From Artocarpus heterophyllus (Eukaryota > Streptophyta > Magnoliopsida > Rosales > Moraceae): DNA of 64,000 nucleotides. Every line of letters starts with the position of its first letter. Position 1 is the stretch's first letter. The translations under genes were made by a program, and so were the position numbers. The notes beneath the pieces are model-generated. The model did not search any database, was not told where the DNA came from, and saw only the letters and a list, made by a program, of their open reading frames with translations. Location of the stretch: contig CM046337.1 in the NCBI GenBank assembly GCA_025403435.1, forward strand, positions 4,223,501-4,287,500. The letters run 5' to 3'. Shown piece after piece: positions 36,971-48,287 of this stretch.

Positions 36971-37228
36971 CAAAACTGAAAAGATGCTATATTCACTCTT
37001 CCCTTTCCCCTATGCTTCTTATTGTCCCCTCTCCTTTTTCCCCTTATGCTCCCTAATCTGCCACTCCATTTGTTTGAAATGTTTCTTTTGTCTTTTTTCC
37101 CATCACCCTCCTCATATCATCATGTCGCTTTTTTAACCTTTTTCCTTTCTCCCTTAATTCTCCTTTTTTTTTTATTAGTGTTCTTCATCTATTTTTTTCC
37201 TCCCTCTACTTGTTTGCAACGCCATTCC

Positions 37229-37270
<42 letters not shown>

Positions 37271-38099
37271 ATATATACACTGTCAGAAAAAGAAAATCAG
37301 TAAATAATAATAAAAGTTGCAAAGCATAACTGCTCCATGAAAAACAAATAGAAAAAGGGGGCAATAGCCCCACAAGTACTTAGATCCGTCAGGTACAAAA
37401 TAAACTGTAACATACATTTCTTGATACAAAGGTTGCAAAGAAATAAAAAATTAGATTTCCAATTATCATTAATTGACCCTCAAAAAGAATGAGCCACATT
37501 CATTTTTCAGGCCTTAAGAGAGAGAGAGAGAGAGAGTATAAGAACCATGACCTCAAAATCTAAAACTTGAAATGAAAAAAAATAAAAAAAAATACCTGCA
37601 GTTAGCACCGCAAAAAAAAAAAAAAAAAAAAGAAAATAATTGCAGTAGTATTACTCAGTTCCTCCTCTCTTTTTTACCTACACATTAACAGACAATATAT
37701 GCATTTCTAACGGCTATAAAAAAAGGCACAGGGACTAACCGACTTACACCACAAATGAAAGTGGATATGCATTTCAGTAGTTAAGAAAAAAAAAAATAAT
37801 AATAAATATATTAACCAATAAATTACCTAGAATATGAAACATAAGTCAAAAATGCATGTTGTAACGCATTCATAGAAGACAACAGACGAAAAATGTCATA
37901 CCAGAACTACACTCTTAGCAGAGTTGGAGCGAGAGAGGAGGGAGCATGAGCATGAATCGTGTTGGTTGTGCAAAAGTGCAAGCATGCTAGGAGAATCATG
38001 GTTCCTGAAACAATAGATGTTCTGTTAGGAACTAACAATCACTATCAATCAATAAATTTAACTACAATTTAAGATTATTCACTGGAAAGTAAGAATTAC

Positions 38100-38213
38100 C
38101 TTGATGATTTCAAGAAGAGATTACAGTAGTATTCCTCAATTTCTTCGAATATGAGCTCAGGTGTTTGATTTAGCATATCTATAGCCTATATAAGAAACGC
38201 ATTCTCCTTTTGC
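38100..38213 (-). pseudogene. Kinase-array exon K1
   Basis: The exon-like island has an AG acceptor at 38214-38215 and a GT donor. Its nucleotides match the kinase exon well: GGAGAA, TCTTATATA, then PELIF. After an indel the reading becomes EEIEEYYCNLFLKSS. It lies nearest the 5' leader of the array. A further in-phase open exon (about 37920-38005, SPSMLALLHNQHDSCSC) follows after a GT/AG intron. Confidence 0.5.
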
Positions 38214-38864
38214 CTATAAGAAACCATGGCATAAGATGAAGTCAGATTATCGTTATTGGAGATAACATAAATAAACAAATAAATAATGAAAACAAAACTT
38301 TCCAAAAACAAATAGAATACAAATTTCCAAATTGAAAAGGAACACTTTCTTTTTTCCTTTTTCTCCTTTTTTTCCCCTTACTCTATAAATTAAAGAATCC
38401 CTTTACACAACATAAGATTAAGTCAGATGAACTGTATAAACAGATATACATAACTAGAACAAAACTTTTAAAAACATAAATAAAATACAACTTACCAAAA
38501 AGTGAAAAAGTCCTTTCTTTTTCTGATGTTCCCATAAAAATTAAAGTCCACATGCATGCATTCTTTCTTCTCTTTCCCCCCTCTCTTTTCCTCAATGCTC
38601 TCTTATCTTGGTTATCCCTTTTTTTTTTTGCTTTTTTTTGTTATATCTTTCTGTGTTTAGTCTTTTTTTTTTTTTCTTTTTTCTTTCGCGTTTCTTTTTC
38701 TCTCCCTTTTTCACAAATTCTTTTTTCCCCTTTTTTTCACTTTTTTCTTTTCTTCTTTTTTCCTTCTCTGTTTACGCTTACATTTGTTGGTCTAAATCAA
38801 ACAAATGCCGCCCAGATATACAAAATAGGGCATTGACCAACCATTCCGTAAAAATAGACGTTTT

Positions 38865-39150
38865 AACAGTTAAGGGAAAAAAAAAAAAAAATCATGCTCA
38901 TACATTGGAAATTAAAACCAAGACCATAAAAAGAAAAAGAAACTAACAGTTAGGGGAAAAATTACCCCCAAAAAAAAAAAACCAAAACCATGCTCATGAA
39001 TTTTTGAAAATTAAAGACTAGACCATAAAAAGTAAAAGAACTAACAGTTAGGGGGAAAAGTACAAAAAAAAAAAAAAAATCATGCTCATACATTGAAAAT
39101 TAAAAACTAGACCATAAAAAAAAAAAAAAACAAAATCATGCTGCAAGTCA
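38865..39150. repeat. Tandem repeat, unit about 80-98 bp, about three copies
   Basis: Each unit starts AACAGTTAGGG (first copy AACAGTTAAGG), then an A-run, then ATCATGCTCAT and ATTAAA...GACCATAAAAA. Copies start near 38865, 38946 and 39043. Confidence 0.75.
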
Positions 39151-39344
39151 AATATTAGAGTTACAAGAAACAAACTGTGATTACAAGAATATTAGAGTTG
39201 CAAAGTCGAATATGCATGCGCAAGACAACCACGAGACAAGAAGATGCAAAACTAACCCTAATCAACTATACATGGAAAAGAAAAATAGCATTAAATTAAC
39301 ATTGAAAAACAAAAAAAAAATCAATACCAGACTTACAATTTTGC

Positions 39345-39700
39345 CAGGATTGTGAGGGAGAGAAAGAGAGGGGTGTCATCGGATTGGAGAAAAGGCGAAG
39401 AAATTTTCCTTCGTAGAAATGAAATCCTCAAGAAATGCGCGAAATTGAACTTGCTTTTCACGATTCAAACCCTAGAACCCGTTATTCTCTCCGAGAGAAG
39501 AGAAACGCTAAGAAAATCTAGAGAGAGAAAAGGAAAGAAATGAGGAGAGGGATGGAAAAAGGAAAGAAACGATAAAGGCGGGTTCTGTGCAGACTCTTTA
39601 ATAGGATGGCTCGGCAGTGCCCTTAAATAGATCCTACCCGTCCGTAATCTGCAACGGTCAGATACTAAGGGGATCCTACCGTTGGTGGGGCATTCAAAGT
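39345..39700 (-). promoter_or_regulatory. Probable 5' leader exon and promoter of the kinase-like array
   Basis: On the minus strand this is a CT-rich 5'-UTR-like exon with CTAGGGTTT (a common plant 5'-leader motif), an ATG within CCGATGACA, and a canonical donor TTGTAAGT near 39340. Composition is clearly richer in G+C than the array. The layout resembles the leader of an intact plant gene, so the array may still be transcribed. Confidence 0.5.
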
Positions 39701-39935
39701 CGGTCAATTAACACTTGCAACCCAAGTCTTCTCTCTTTTTTCTTTTTTCCTTTAAATAACCTAATTAAACGCTTCAATTTTTTCGTTAAAAAAACATTGA
39801 GAAGGATTTTTTTTTTTTTCCATCCAAAACAAGAAAAGGGTTATTATTACATTGTTTCGTAAAAATAATATTTATAACATTCAAAAAATAAAAACAATAA
39901 GAAAAAAACTATTTTGTAAATGAAAAAAAAAACAC

Positions 39936-40744
39936 GTAAGATGTTTGTAAATATTGGTTAGAACCAATTAAGTTCAAATATTGTAGTATGTGAGAGCTTG
40001 ATATTGTAGCACGTAAAAGCTTTGCAATGCAACAAAAAGTTTTAGTTTGAACTGAAACATAGATATAGTCTCTCTTTTTTTTTTTAAAGACATTAGTTAT
40101 TGTTAGAAATTTAGGTCTGTTTGGTAGTGTTTTCAAAATATGTAAAATTTGTTTTGTCTTAAAAATAAGGATTTTTTAAGAATTATGCTTAGAGCGTTTT
40201 TAAAATTTTTGTCTCAAAAAACATGTAAAATATTTCAAAAAACTCTCAAAACATTACCAAACGGAATATATTTTTAAAAAATAAAGGTTAATCTTTTTGT
40301 ATCTTGATAGGAGAATGTTTGGGAACCAATTTGCAACACTAAAGTTCTAACTATTATAGTATAAAGCTATCACATACTATAATAATTTAGTTTCAACTTG
40401 ATTCTCAAATTCTAAATACTTTTTAACTAGTTTTAGAAATAAGTTTGAACTCATACTGTAGCAATTTTTTAACTTGTTTTGGAAATAAGTTTAAATTCAT
40501 ACCGTAGCAATTTAAGTTTTATGATGGAAACAACATAACAAAATAAGTTTCATTTTTCAAATAAATATAAGGTTATTCACCCTACTCGATTTCAAGGACA
40601 TGCATTCCCTTACTTAAAGTCAACATTTAATATGAGGTTTTTGAACTATACAACATTTAATAAGTTTAATATCTTGTTTCGAGCAAAATCTAACCCGATG
40701 ATAGCATGAAGGCATGTCTTTTTTTTTTTTGGTGAAGCATCCCC
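39936..40744 (+). repeat. Dispersed repeat, copy 1 (inverted copy at 59962-60749)
   Basis: From GTAAGATGTTTGTAAATATT to TGGTGAAGCATCCCC it aligns along its length with the reverse complement of 59962-60749, at roughly 88-90% identity by eye. It has one extra internal tandem block (AGAAATAAGTTTGAA...GTAGCAATTT twice). It has no coding capacity, and its class is unknown. Confidence 0.8.
40114..40265. mobile_element. MITE copy 2, nested in dispersed repeat
   Basis: Ends GGTCTGTTTGGTAGTG and CATTACCAAACGGA are inverted copies of each other. The interior matches the MITE at 34668. Confidence 0.6.
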
Positions 40745-41690
40745 AAATTTGGGTTTTAAGAGAGACAATATGGAGGGAAAAAAGGACAAACATATTTATA
40801 TTAACAAAAACTAAAAAGAAAATACACAATAAATGAAAAACTACATTGGCTCATCCATTCCATGTTACTTTTTTATTTTCTTATCTTTTTAGTCCTTATT
40901 AACCCCTCAAAAATCATCTTCATGACATTTTTATTCAAAATAGATACTTAAATAAAATAAGATCGAAACATTACTTTTTTTAATGATTGAGGCATAAGTT
41001 TTTTTATGACCATTTTTCAGTTATAGGTAATTACTTTACAAGGACATCTTAAAGACAATGATGCTTATTGAGTTCAAAGTTTGTATAATGGTAAACGTAA
41101 ATAATAACTTGTGAAATGGGAATTAACTATAGCGCACAATAACCAAGGAGTCACTTACGTTTTAATTGTTATCTGAGAATTAATGGAGAAAAAAAGGAGG
41201 ATCTGCTCAAAATGTTTTCAGCACATAAAATTTAGGTTTTACATATAATAAATTGGGGTAAATATGGCAAGACAAGAAAATTAAATTTCTTATGAGAAGA
41301 AGCCATATGGTTTAGAAAGGTACTTAAATCGGCTAACATGTATAATTATTTCTAGAATCTATTGCAGATTTCGCTTTTTAATTTTGATTGATTTCTCACC
41401 AGAGTCTCACTTTGAAATCCAACGTCATAGTTTCAATTTGATGATCACACGATTGGAAAAATCAAGTCTTGCATTAGTCAACACAATAATTTTTTTTTTT
41501 TTTGGCTAAAAGTATATCCATCATTCCATCATTTTATTATGATACATTTTTTTTTTTAGTTTATTTGTATCTCATTCTCCATTTCATCTCACATATTAAT
41601 TCTGCTTCGAGCTAGTAGCCTTATGCTAAAACTACTTTTCCTTAAATCATGTCTGTTTTGATCATATTGCCCTCATACGTGGTCTTAACA

Positions 41691-43368
41691 ATGAGTAGAT
41701 CATTTTCACCTCAGATTGTTCTGTTACTAATACTTTTGTTTTGCTTCAATGATGCCAGTGGATCATCCAATGCGGGAGAACCAAAGGTGAGATGCATAGA
41801 AGTGGAGAGACAAGCACTCTTCAAGATCAAAGAAGATATTGAAATCAATGATGACTTGCTTTCATCTAGAGGAAATGAAGAAGAAAAGGGAGACTGCTGC
41901 AAATGTTACAGGATTCGGTTCACCAACAACTCCGATCATGTCACCGTTCTTAATCTCACCAAATTAAGGTATCTCGATCTCCCTGATGCGCTGAGTGGAG
42001 AAATTTCTCCTCAGCTTGGAGGTTCTTGATTTTAGCAACAATTGTCATACGAGCATGAAAAGTATGGGTTACTCATCTTTCGTCTTTTGAGGCTACTCGA
42101 CCTTACTTGCATAAAGATGACCACAGCCACTGACAGGATGCAAGTAGTTAGGAAGCTCCCTTATCTAACCAACTTGCTGCTTGGAGGGTGTGAACTTCCA
42201 AATGTCACGTCTTCATATCTCTCTCTTGTTAATCCTTCGACATCACTTGCCATCCTTGATCTTTCCAGCAACACCCTCTCTGTTTCTATACACCAATGGT
42301 TGTTCTCCTTCTGTAGTCTTGTTCATCTTGATGCTAGAAGGTTCCATTCCGAATGCTTCTGGGAACGTGACTCTTCTTGTGTACCTTAGTCTCCCTTCAA
42401 ATAAGTTAGAAGGTCCCATTCCAGAAGCTTTAGGGAACTTGACTGCTCTTACATACCTTAATCTGGGCTCCAACAACTTAGACGGAGAATTTCCTACATC
42501 GCTTTGAAACTTGTGTATATTGCATGAATTATATGCACTAGATAACAGTCTTAAAGGATTACAACTTTCTGAGCGCACCCAGTTGCACCCATTACTGTCT
42601 ACAGTATTTGGATTTAAGCTATAATCAAATCATCGGACCATTGCCTAACCTCACACTATTTTCATCCCTCAAAGAAGTGTTGTTTTTGGACAATCAATTC
42701 AACGGAACCGTGACTGAAATTCAGTAATACTTTGGGACTAGCAAAGAGCATTGATCTATCAAGCAACAAACTTGTGGGAGAAATTCCAACAGAAATTACT
42801 GAACTTATTCAGTTGGTCTTTCTGAACTTATCAAGAAACAAATTTAATGGAAAGATCCCCTTAAATATTGGCAAGCTGGCTTTGCTAGATGCCCTTGATC
42901 TATTAAACAATCAGCTTTTAGGCAGAATTCCTTCAAGCCTTGCTAAAGTTTCCCGTCTTAGATTCTTGGACTTGTCGAACAACAATATATCAAGAAAAAT
43001 TCCAACAGGCACTCAACTCCAAAGCTTTGAAGCTAGTTCATAAACAGGGAATCCAAAGCTTTGTGGAGCCCCACTTCTAAAGAAATATCTAGGAGACGAA
43101 CCAACTCTTCCTACAGCTCCTGTGGGCCCGCAATGAAGAAAGTCAGGACAAGTTTGTAACCCCAGGATTCTATGTCACATTAGGACTTGGATTTGTGGTC
43201 AGATTTTGGGGTGTTTGTGGCGTCTTAATCGTCAACAGGACTTGGAGATATGAATTGGATACACGTGAGGGTTGTGGTACACAAGGCAAAGCTACTAAGG
43301 ATGATCAAAAACTGTTTCACAATCTCCAAGATATATATATAACTCTTAAAATTATGCTCCAAGTATAG
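41691..43368 (+). pseudogene. Receptor-like protein pseudogene, duplication unit A
   Basis: It starts with a signal peptide (MSRSFSPQIVLLLILLFCF) and an LRR N-terminal cap (CIEVERQALFKIKEDIE, DCCKC), then degenerate LRRs (LAILDLSSNTLS, LSLPSNKLEGPIPEALGNL, IDLSSNKLVGEIP, LDLSNNNISRKIP). The C-terminal cap GNPKLCGAPLLKK and transmembrane segment GFYVTLGLGFVVRFWGVCG follow. Stops at 42027 and 42722, several frameshifts, and TAA for Tyr in SSYTG (about 43042) break it. At about 1.7 kb it is much shorter than the usual 2.5-3 kb, so internal LRRs are deleted. Intact members are plasma-membrane receptors, many of the Cf/Vf disease-resistance type; this copy cannot be functional. Confidence 0.92.
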
Positions 43369-43505
43369 ATCATTTGATCTGTTGTCGACAAAACCAATGC
43401 AAAACATTCTTTTGCGTTTTTGACCCTCCTCTTAATGAAATGGTGCTTGATCTGTTTTCCATTTTCTTCTTAAATCGCGCGGTAGAACTTATGCGTTGTT
43501 AAATC

Positions 43506-43920
43506 TGTAAAACATAAAACCAATTCAAGCATGCTATAAACTGTATGCATATCAAGAATTAAAAACGAAAATGGAAGCGTGAAAAATTATTACCTCATGT
43601 CATTGCTGTCCAAACGGTGTGCTGTGACTACCTGCACTTGGGATGCTTCCAAGTTCTCACAAAAACTCAATTGATGGTGTAAGATTTTTTACTGGTATTT
43701 TCAAAACTTAGGGACCCAATTTTGTTTCACAAAATTCTGTACGTGAAAATTTCTGGATTTCTGTATCAGCACTCATTTCCTCCCATCAAGGAAATAAATA
43801 GCTCCCAAAAAATCAGTTACCAAGGAGTGTTAATGGGCATAAATATGAGCCAATTAATTGCAACAAATAAATTGGTTTCAATTCCTTATTGAAACCGTTA
43901 AAAAATTTGCAACGGTTACA
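43506..43920 (-). repeat. 3' LTR of copia-2
   Basis: 415 bp, TG...CA. The part 43613-43920 matches 49681-49999. The outer 107 bp (43506-43612) have no counterpart beside the other LTR. The polypurine tract GACCAAGTGGGAGAA (minus strand) is at 43921-43935. Confidence 0.85.
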
Positions 43921-44225
43921 TTCTCCCACTTGGTCTCCATATTTATCTTTATATTCATTAAACCCAAACTTTCAGGAAACAAATACATGAATCATGACGA
44001 TAATTTCTCTAAATTGTGAGTATTATCTTCCATGTATTACAATGTATTATTTCTCAGACTTTATTCCTTATATGGTAACTTAACTTTATGAATAAACCCA
44101 ATGTTTATTCTTGGTCCTACTATATGTGAATTTTCTCCAATAACTTAATGCGCAAACAAATATGAGAAAACATCACAACTGAATAAGAGTTTCATTAAAA
44201 CTGTAAATTGTATGTACAAACAAAT

Positions 44226-47200
44226 TTACATTATGGAACCAAGTCTCATCTGTACAACATGATCCTTAAATGACTTCGGTGGCATTCCTTTTGTCAGAGG
44301 ATCTGCGATCATCAATTCAGTGCTTATATGCTCAATGACCACTTTATTTTCCTTAATGCGTTCCCTTATGGCTAAGTACTTAATGTCGATATGTTTACTT
44401 CGACTGCCACTCTTATTATTCTTAGCCATAAAGACAGCAGCTGAATTGTCACAATATATCCTTAATGGCCTAGACACAGAATCTACAATTCTGAGGCCTG
44501 ACATGAAACTCTTCAACCATACACCATGCGAAGTAGCCTCAAAACAAGAAACGAACTCTGCCTCCATCGTGGAAGTAGCAACCAACGTTTGCTTTCCACT
44601 CCTCCAAGATACAGCTCCTCCGGCTAGCATAAAAATATAACCTGAAGTTGATTTTCTCGAATCAACACAGCCAGCAAAATCTGAATCGGAGTAGCCAATC
44701 ACCTCTAGAATGTCAGTTCGTCAATACATAAGCATGTAATTTTTTGTACCTTGAAGGTACCTCATCACTTTCTTTGCAGCCCTCCAGTGGTCAATGCCTG
44801 GGTTACTCTGATATCTTCCCAACATTCCCACAGCAAATGCAATGTCAGGTCTTGTGCAGACATGAGCATACATAAGACTTCTGACAGCTGAAGCATAAGG
44901 AATGTTGCTCATTTGAACTTTCTCGAAATCATTCTTTGGATATTGGTTCAAACTGAACTTTTCACCCTTCACAATGGGTGCTACACTTGGTGAACAATCT
45001 TTCATCCGAAATCTGTCTAAGACTTTTTTGATATAGGTTTCCTGCGATAGTCCCAAAATGCATCGAGATCTATCCCTATGGATCTTTATGCCAATGACAT
45101 AAGATGCCTCACCCATATCCTTCATATCAAAGTTCTTAGAAAGGAATTGTTTCACCTCATATAGAAACCCCTTATCATTGGTTGCAAGAAGGATATCATC
45201 CACATACAAAACAAGGAAACAAATCTTGCTCCCACTAACCTTCTGGTATATATATTGATCCATGATGTTCTCTTCAAAACCAAATGAAGTGATGACATCG
45301 TGGAATTTCAAATACCATTGACGGGAAGCCTGTTTCAAACCATATATGGATTTCTTGAGTTTGCACACCAATTGCTCACCATCACTAGAGGAGAATCCTT
45401 CAGGTTGTTTCATATAAACCTCTTCCTCTAGATCACCATTGAGGAATGTCGTTTTCACATCCATCTGATGTAACTCAAAATCAAAATGAGCTACTAATGC
45501 CATGATCACACGAAGGGAGTCCTTTTTAGATACAGGAGAAAAAGTCTCAGTGTAATCTATACCTTTCCTTTGAGTGAATCCTTTAGCAACGAGTCTTGCC
45601 TTATGTCTCTCAATATTGCCTAATGAGTCTTTCTTTGTCTTGAAGACCCATTTGCATCCAATGGCTTTTACACCATCAGGCAACTTGACAAGATCCCAGA
45701 CTCCATTAGATGACATAGAGTTCATCTCTTCTTTCATAGCATCATACCACAAGTTAGATTCCTTACAACTCATGGCTTGTGAAAGCGTTTTTGGATCATT
45801 TTCGGCTCCTATGTTGTAGTCAGACTCTTGTAGATACACAATATAGTCACTAGGAATGGGTGATCGCCTTACTCTAGTAGATCTCCTTAATACTGGTTCA
45901 ACATTCTCTTGAGGAGCATGTTGATCAGCTGGCTGTTCAACTCGATCTACTACTTCTTGATCAGCAATCTGTGGAACTTGAATGACTGGCTGTTGTTCAA
46001 CACGCATTTGAACTGTAGGCGTGTTGCGTATAACAATCACTCTATCATATGAAGTGGAAGCTTGAGCATCTGTATGATCTTTCTCTGGAACGGTGTTCCA
46101 GGATCGATCGCTCCCACTGATCAAGTCATTCTCAAGAAATTTCACATTTCTTGATTCCACAAACCTAGTGGTATGTGATGGACAATAAAATCTGTATCCC
46201 TTAGACCGTTCAGCATATCCAACGAAATACTCACTAATGGTCCTTGGATCTAGCTTCTTTTCTTGTGGATTATACACTCTCACTTCAGACGGGCATCCCC
46301 AAACGCGTATATGTTGCAAACTCGGTTTCCAACCTTTCCATAACTCGAACGGTGTCTTTGAGACAGCCTTGGTTGGAACTCGGTTTAATATACACACAGC
46401 CGTCTTGAGAGCTTCAGTCCACAAGGACCTAGGAAGCTTGGAGCTGCTAAGCATGCTCCGCACCATATCCAACAATGTTCGGTTTCTTCTTTCTGCTACA
46501 CCATTTTGATCTGGAGAACCGGGCATAGTATATTGGGCAACTATCCCATGTTCTTGAAGAAACTTCGCAAATGGACCAGGCATTTGTCCATCTTCGGTGT
46601 ATCTACCATAGTATTCACCACCTCTATCAGATCTCACTATCTTTATTTGCTTACCACATTGTTTCTCTACTTCTGCCTTAAACACTTTAAAGGCATCTAT
46701 AGCTTCATGTTTGTTATGAAGCAAGTAGAGATACATATATCGTGAGTAATCATCAATAAAAGTAATGAAATACTTTTGACCATAAGCGTCTATGTCTGGA
46801 CTACAAATATCTGTATGTATGATCTCTAATATGTCTGAACTCCTCTTGGCACCTTTCTTTGACATATTGGTATGCTTTCCCTTTATGCAGTCCACACAAG
46901 TGTCAAAGTCAGTAAAATCTAGAGCACTAAGTACCCCATCATTCACTAGTCTATTTATTCTCTCAATAGAGATATGACGTAATCTACGGTGCCACAACAT
47001 AGAGGAATCTTCATTCATAACACATCTCTTAATGCCAGCATTATCTTGAGCATGCATAGAAGTATAAGAAGTTTTATCTTGTAAATTAATTTTGAAAAGA
47101 CCATTTGACAATATACCATTTCCAATAAGTTCATATCTATAAAACAAACTAAATATAGTGTCTGAAAAATTAAAGGAAAATCTCAATGGTACAAGCCTTG

Positions 47201-48287
47201 AAACTGAAATTAAATTCCTAGAAAAACTAGGAATATAAAATGTCTTTTCTAATTTTAAAACAAAATCACTAGATAAAACTAAATTGCATGTTCCGACAGC
47301 CTCTACATGTAAGCGCATCTTGTTGCCTATATAGATGCACTGCTCACTTCCCACTGGCTTCCTTAGGCCTTGCAATCCCTGCAAGGAATTAGTGACATGG
47401 ATTGAAGAACCAGAATCAATCCACCATGTGTTATGTTCAACATCAACCATATTAGATTCATAACAGACAAGTGAGAATTGAGTACATTTTTTGTCAAGCC
47501 ATCTCTGATATTTAGGACAATCCTTCTTTATGTGTCCCTTCTTTTTACAAAAGAAGCACCTGGATTCCTTCTTAATATCAGCCTGAGCAGATAGTTTGCA
47601 TTTTCTCTTATTATTGGCTTGGCCCTTGTTCTTCCTTTGAGTTGCCAGATGCACACTCTCTCCCGCTTCCAGAGCAAGCCTTCCTTCTTCCTAGACACAC
47701 ATGGTCATCAATTCAATGATGGACCACTTATCCTTATGTGTGTTGTAGGATATCTTGAAAGGTCCATATTGATATGGAAGAGTGTTGAGGATGTAGTGCA
47801 GAAGGAAGGTTTCAGACATCTCAACCTCAAGTGTCTTCAGCTGAGCCGTTATATCTCTCATTTGCATGATGTGCTCACGCACACCATGAATTCCAATGAG
47901 CTTCATGGATGAAAATTTCATTATCAGAGTGCTAGCCAAGGCTTTGTCCGATGTAGCAAACTGTTCATCAATTGCCTTCATCAAAGCTCGCACTTTGTCA
48001 TATTGCTCCAATGAACCACGTATGCCAGCCGAGATTTTCGTCTTAATGAACATTACGCAGAGGCGATTAGATCGCTCCCACTTTTCATAACGGTCCACGT
48101 CATCTGGCTGGCTGGTCTCCGTAATGGCAGGTGGTTCATCCTTACGGATAGCTAAGTCAATGTCCATGACACCTAAATGAAGAAGAATTCTCTCCTTCCA
48201 CACTTTATAGTTGTCTCCCTTAAGTTCGGGAATGTCACACTGGAAATCAGAGTAACTCACAGTTTGCATAGCTGCATAATAAAACAT
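44226..48287 (-). pseudogene. copia-2 gag-pol polyprotein with two nonsense codons
   Basis: One frame of 1,354 codons; the start may be MQTVSYSDF at 48269. Gag has DNYKVWKERILLHLG, and the zinc knuckle [14 protein letters not shown] follows. Then come protease IDSGSS, GAG-pre-integrase WHRRLRH, integrase with [21 protein letters not shown] and [15 protein letters not shown], reverse transcriptase YVDD at 45195-45206, and RNase H with TMEAEFVS. Only TAG at 47691 (end of Gag) and TGA at 44721 (before RNase H) interrupt it, with no frameshift. Both are simple transitions. The integrase and RT motifs are intact, so decay is recent. This element is a different lineage from copia-1, with short LTRs and little sequence identity. 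Confidence 0.95.

Larger units (their letters stand above)
24840..39700 (-). pseudogene. Degenerate tandem array of a SHAGGY/GSK3-like kinase gene
   Basis: About 15 kb built of repeated, diverged modules separated by long CT-rich tracts. On the minus strand, islands recur in one order. N: an N-terminal exon (VE...KMEA, as in plant SHAGGY kinases). E: resembles the glycine-loop SFGVVFQ exon. D and C: resemble the LVLEYVPETV and YVKLYTYQ exons (weak). K: matches [20 protein letters not shown] through AELLLGQ. J: resembles the PLFPGE to VLGTPTREE exon. The best copy of K (30664-30787) encodes SAGCVLAEL exactly, a block typical of GSK3 in contrast to MAPK or CDK. Most copies carry stops or indels, so no active kinase is encoded. 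Introns are as similar between copies as exons, so amplification followed decay of a partial gene. The family call rests mainly on K and N and was made by eye; a spliced noncoding or new coding transcript is possible. Confidence 0.65.
39701..41690. other. Intergenic region before the RLP pseudogene
   Basis: AT-rich, with no convincing ORF. It contains a dispersed repeat (39936-40744) that recurs inverted at 59962-60749, and a MITE inside that repeat. The last few hundred bases should hold the RLP promoter. Confidence 0.6.

Noticed and set aside
38865..39150. CRISPR-like repeat array
   Set aside because: A plant genome context, direct degenerate A-rich repeats and no spacer logic point to a minisatellite.
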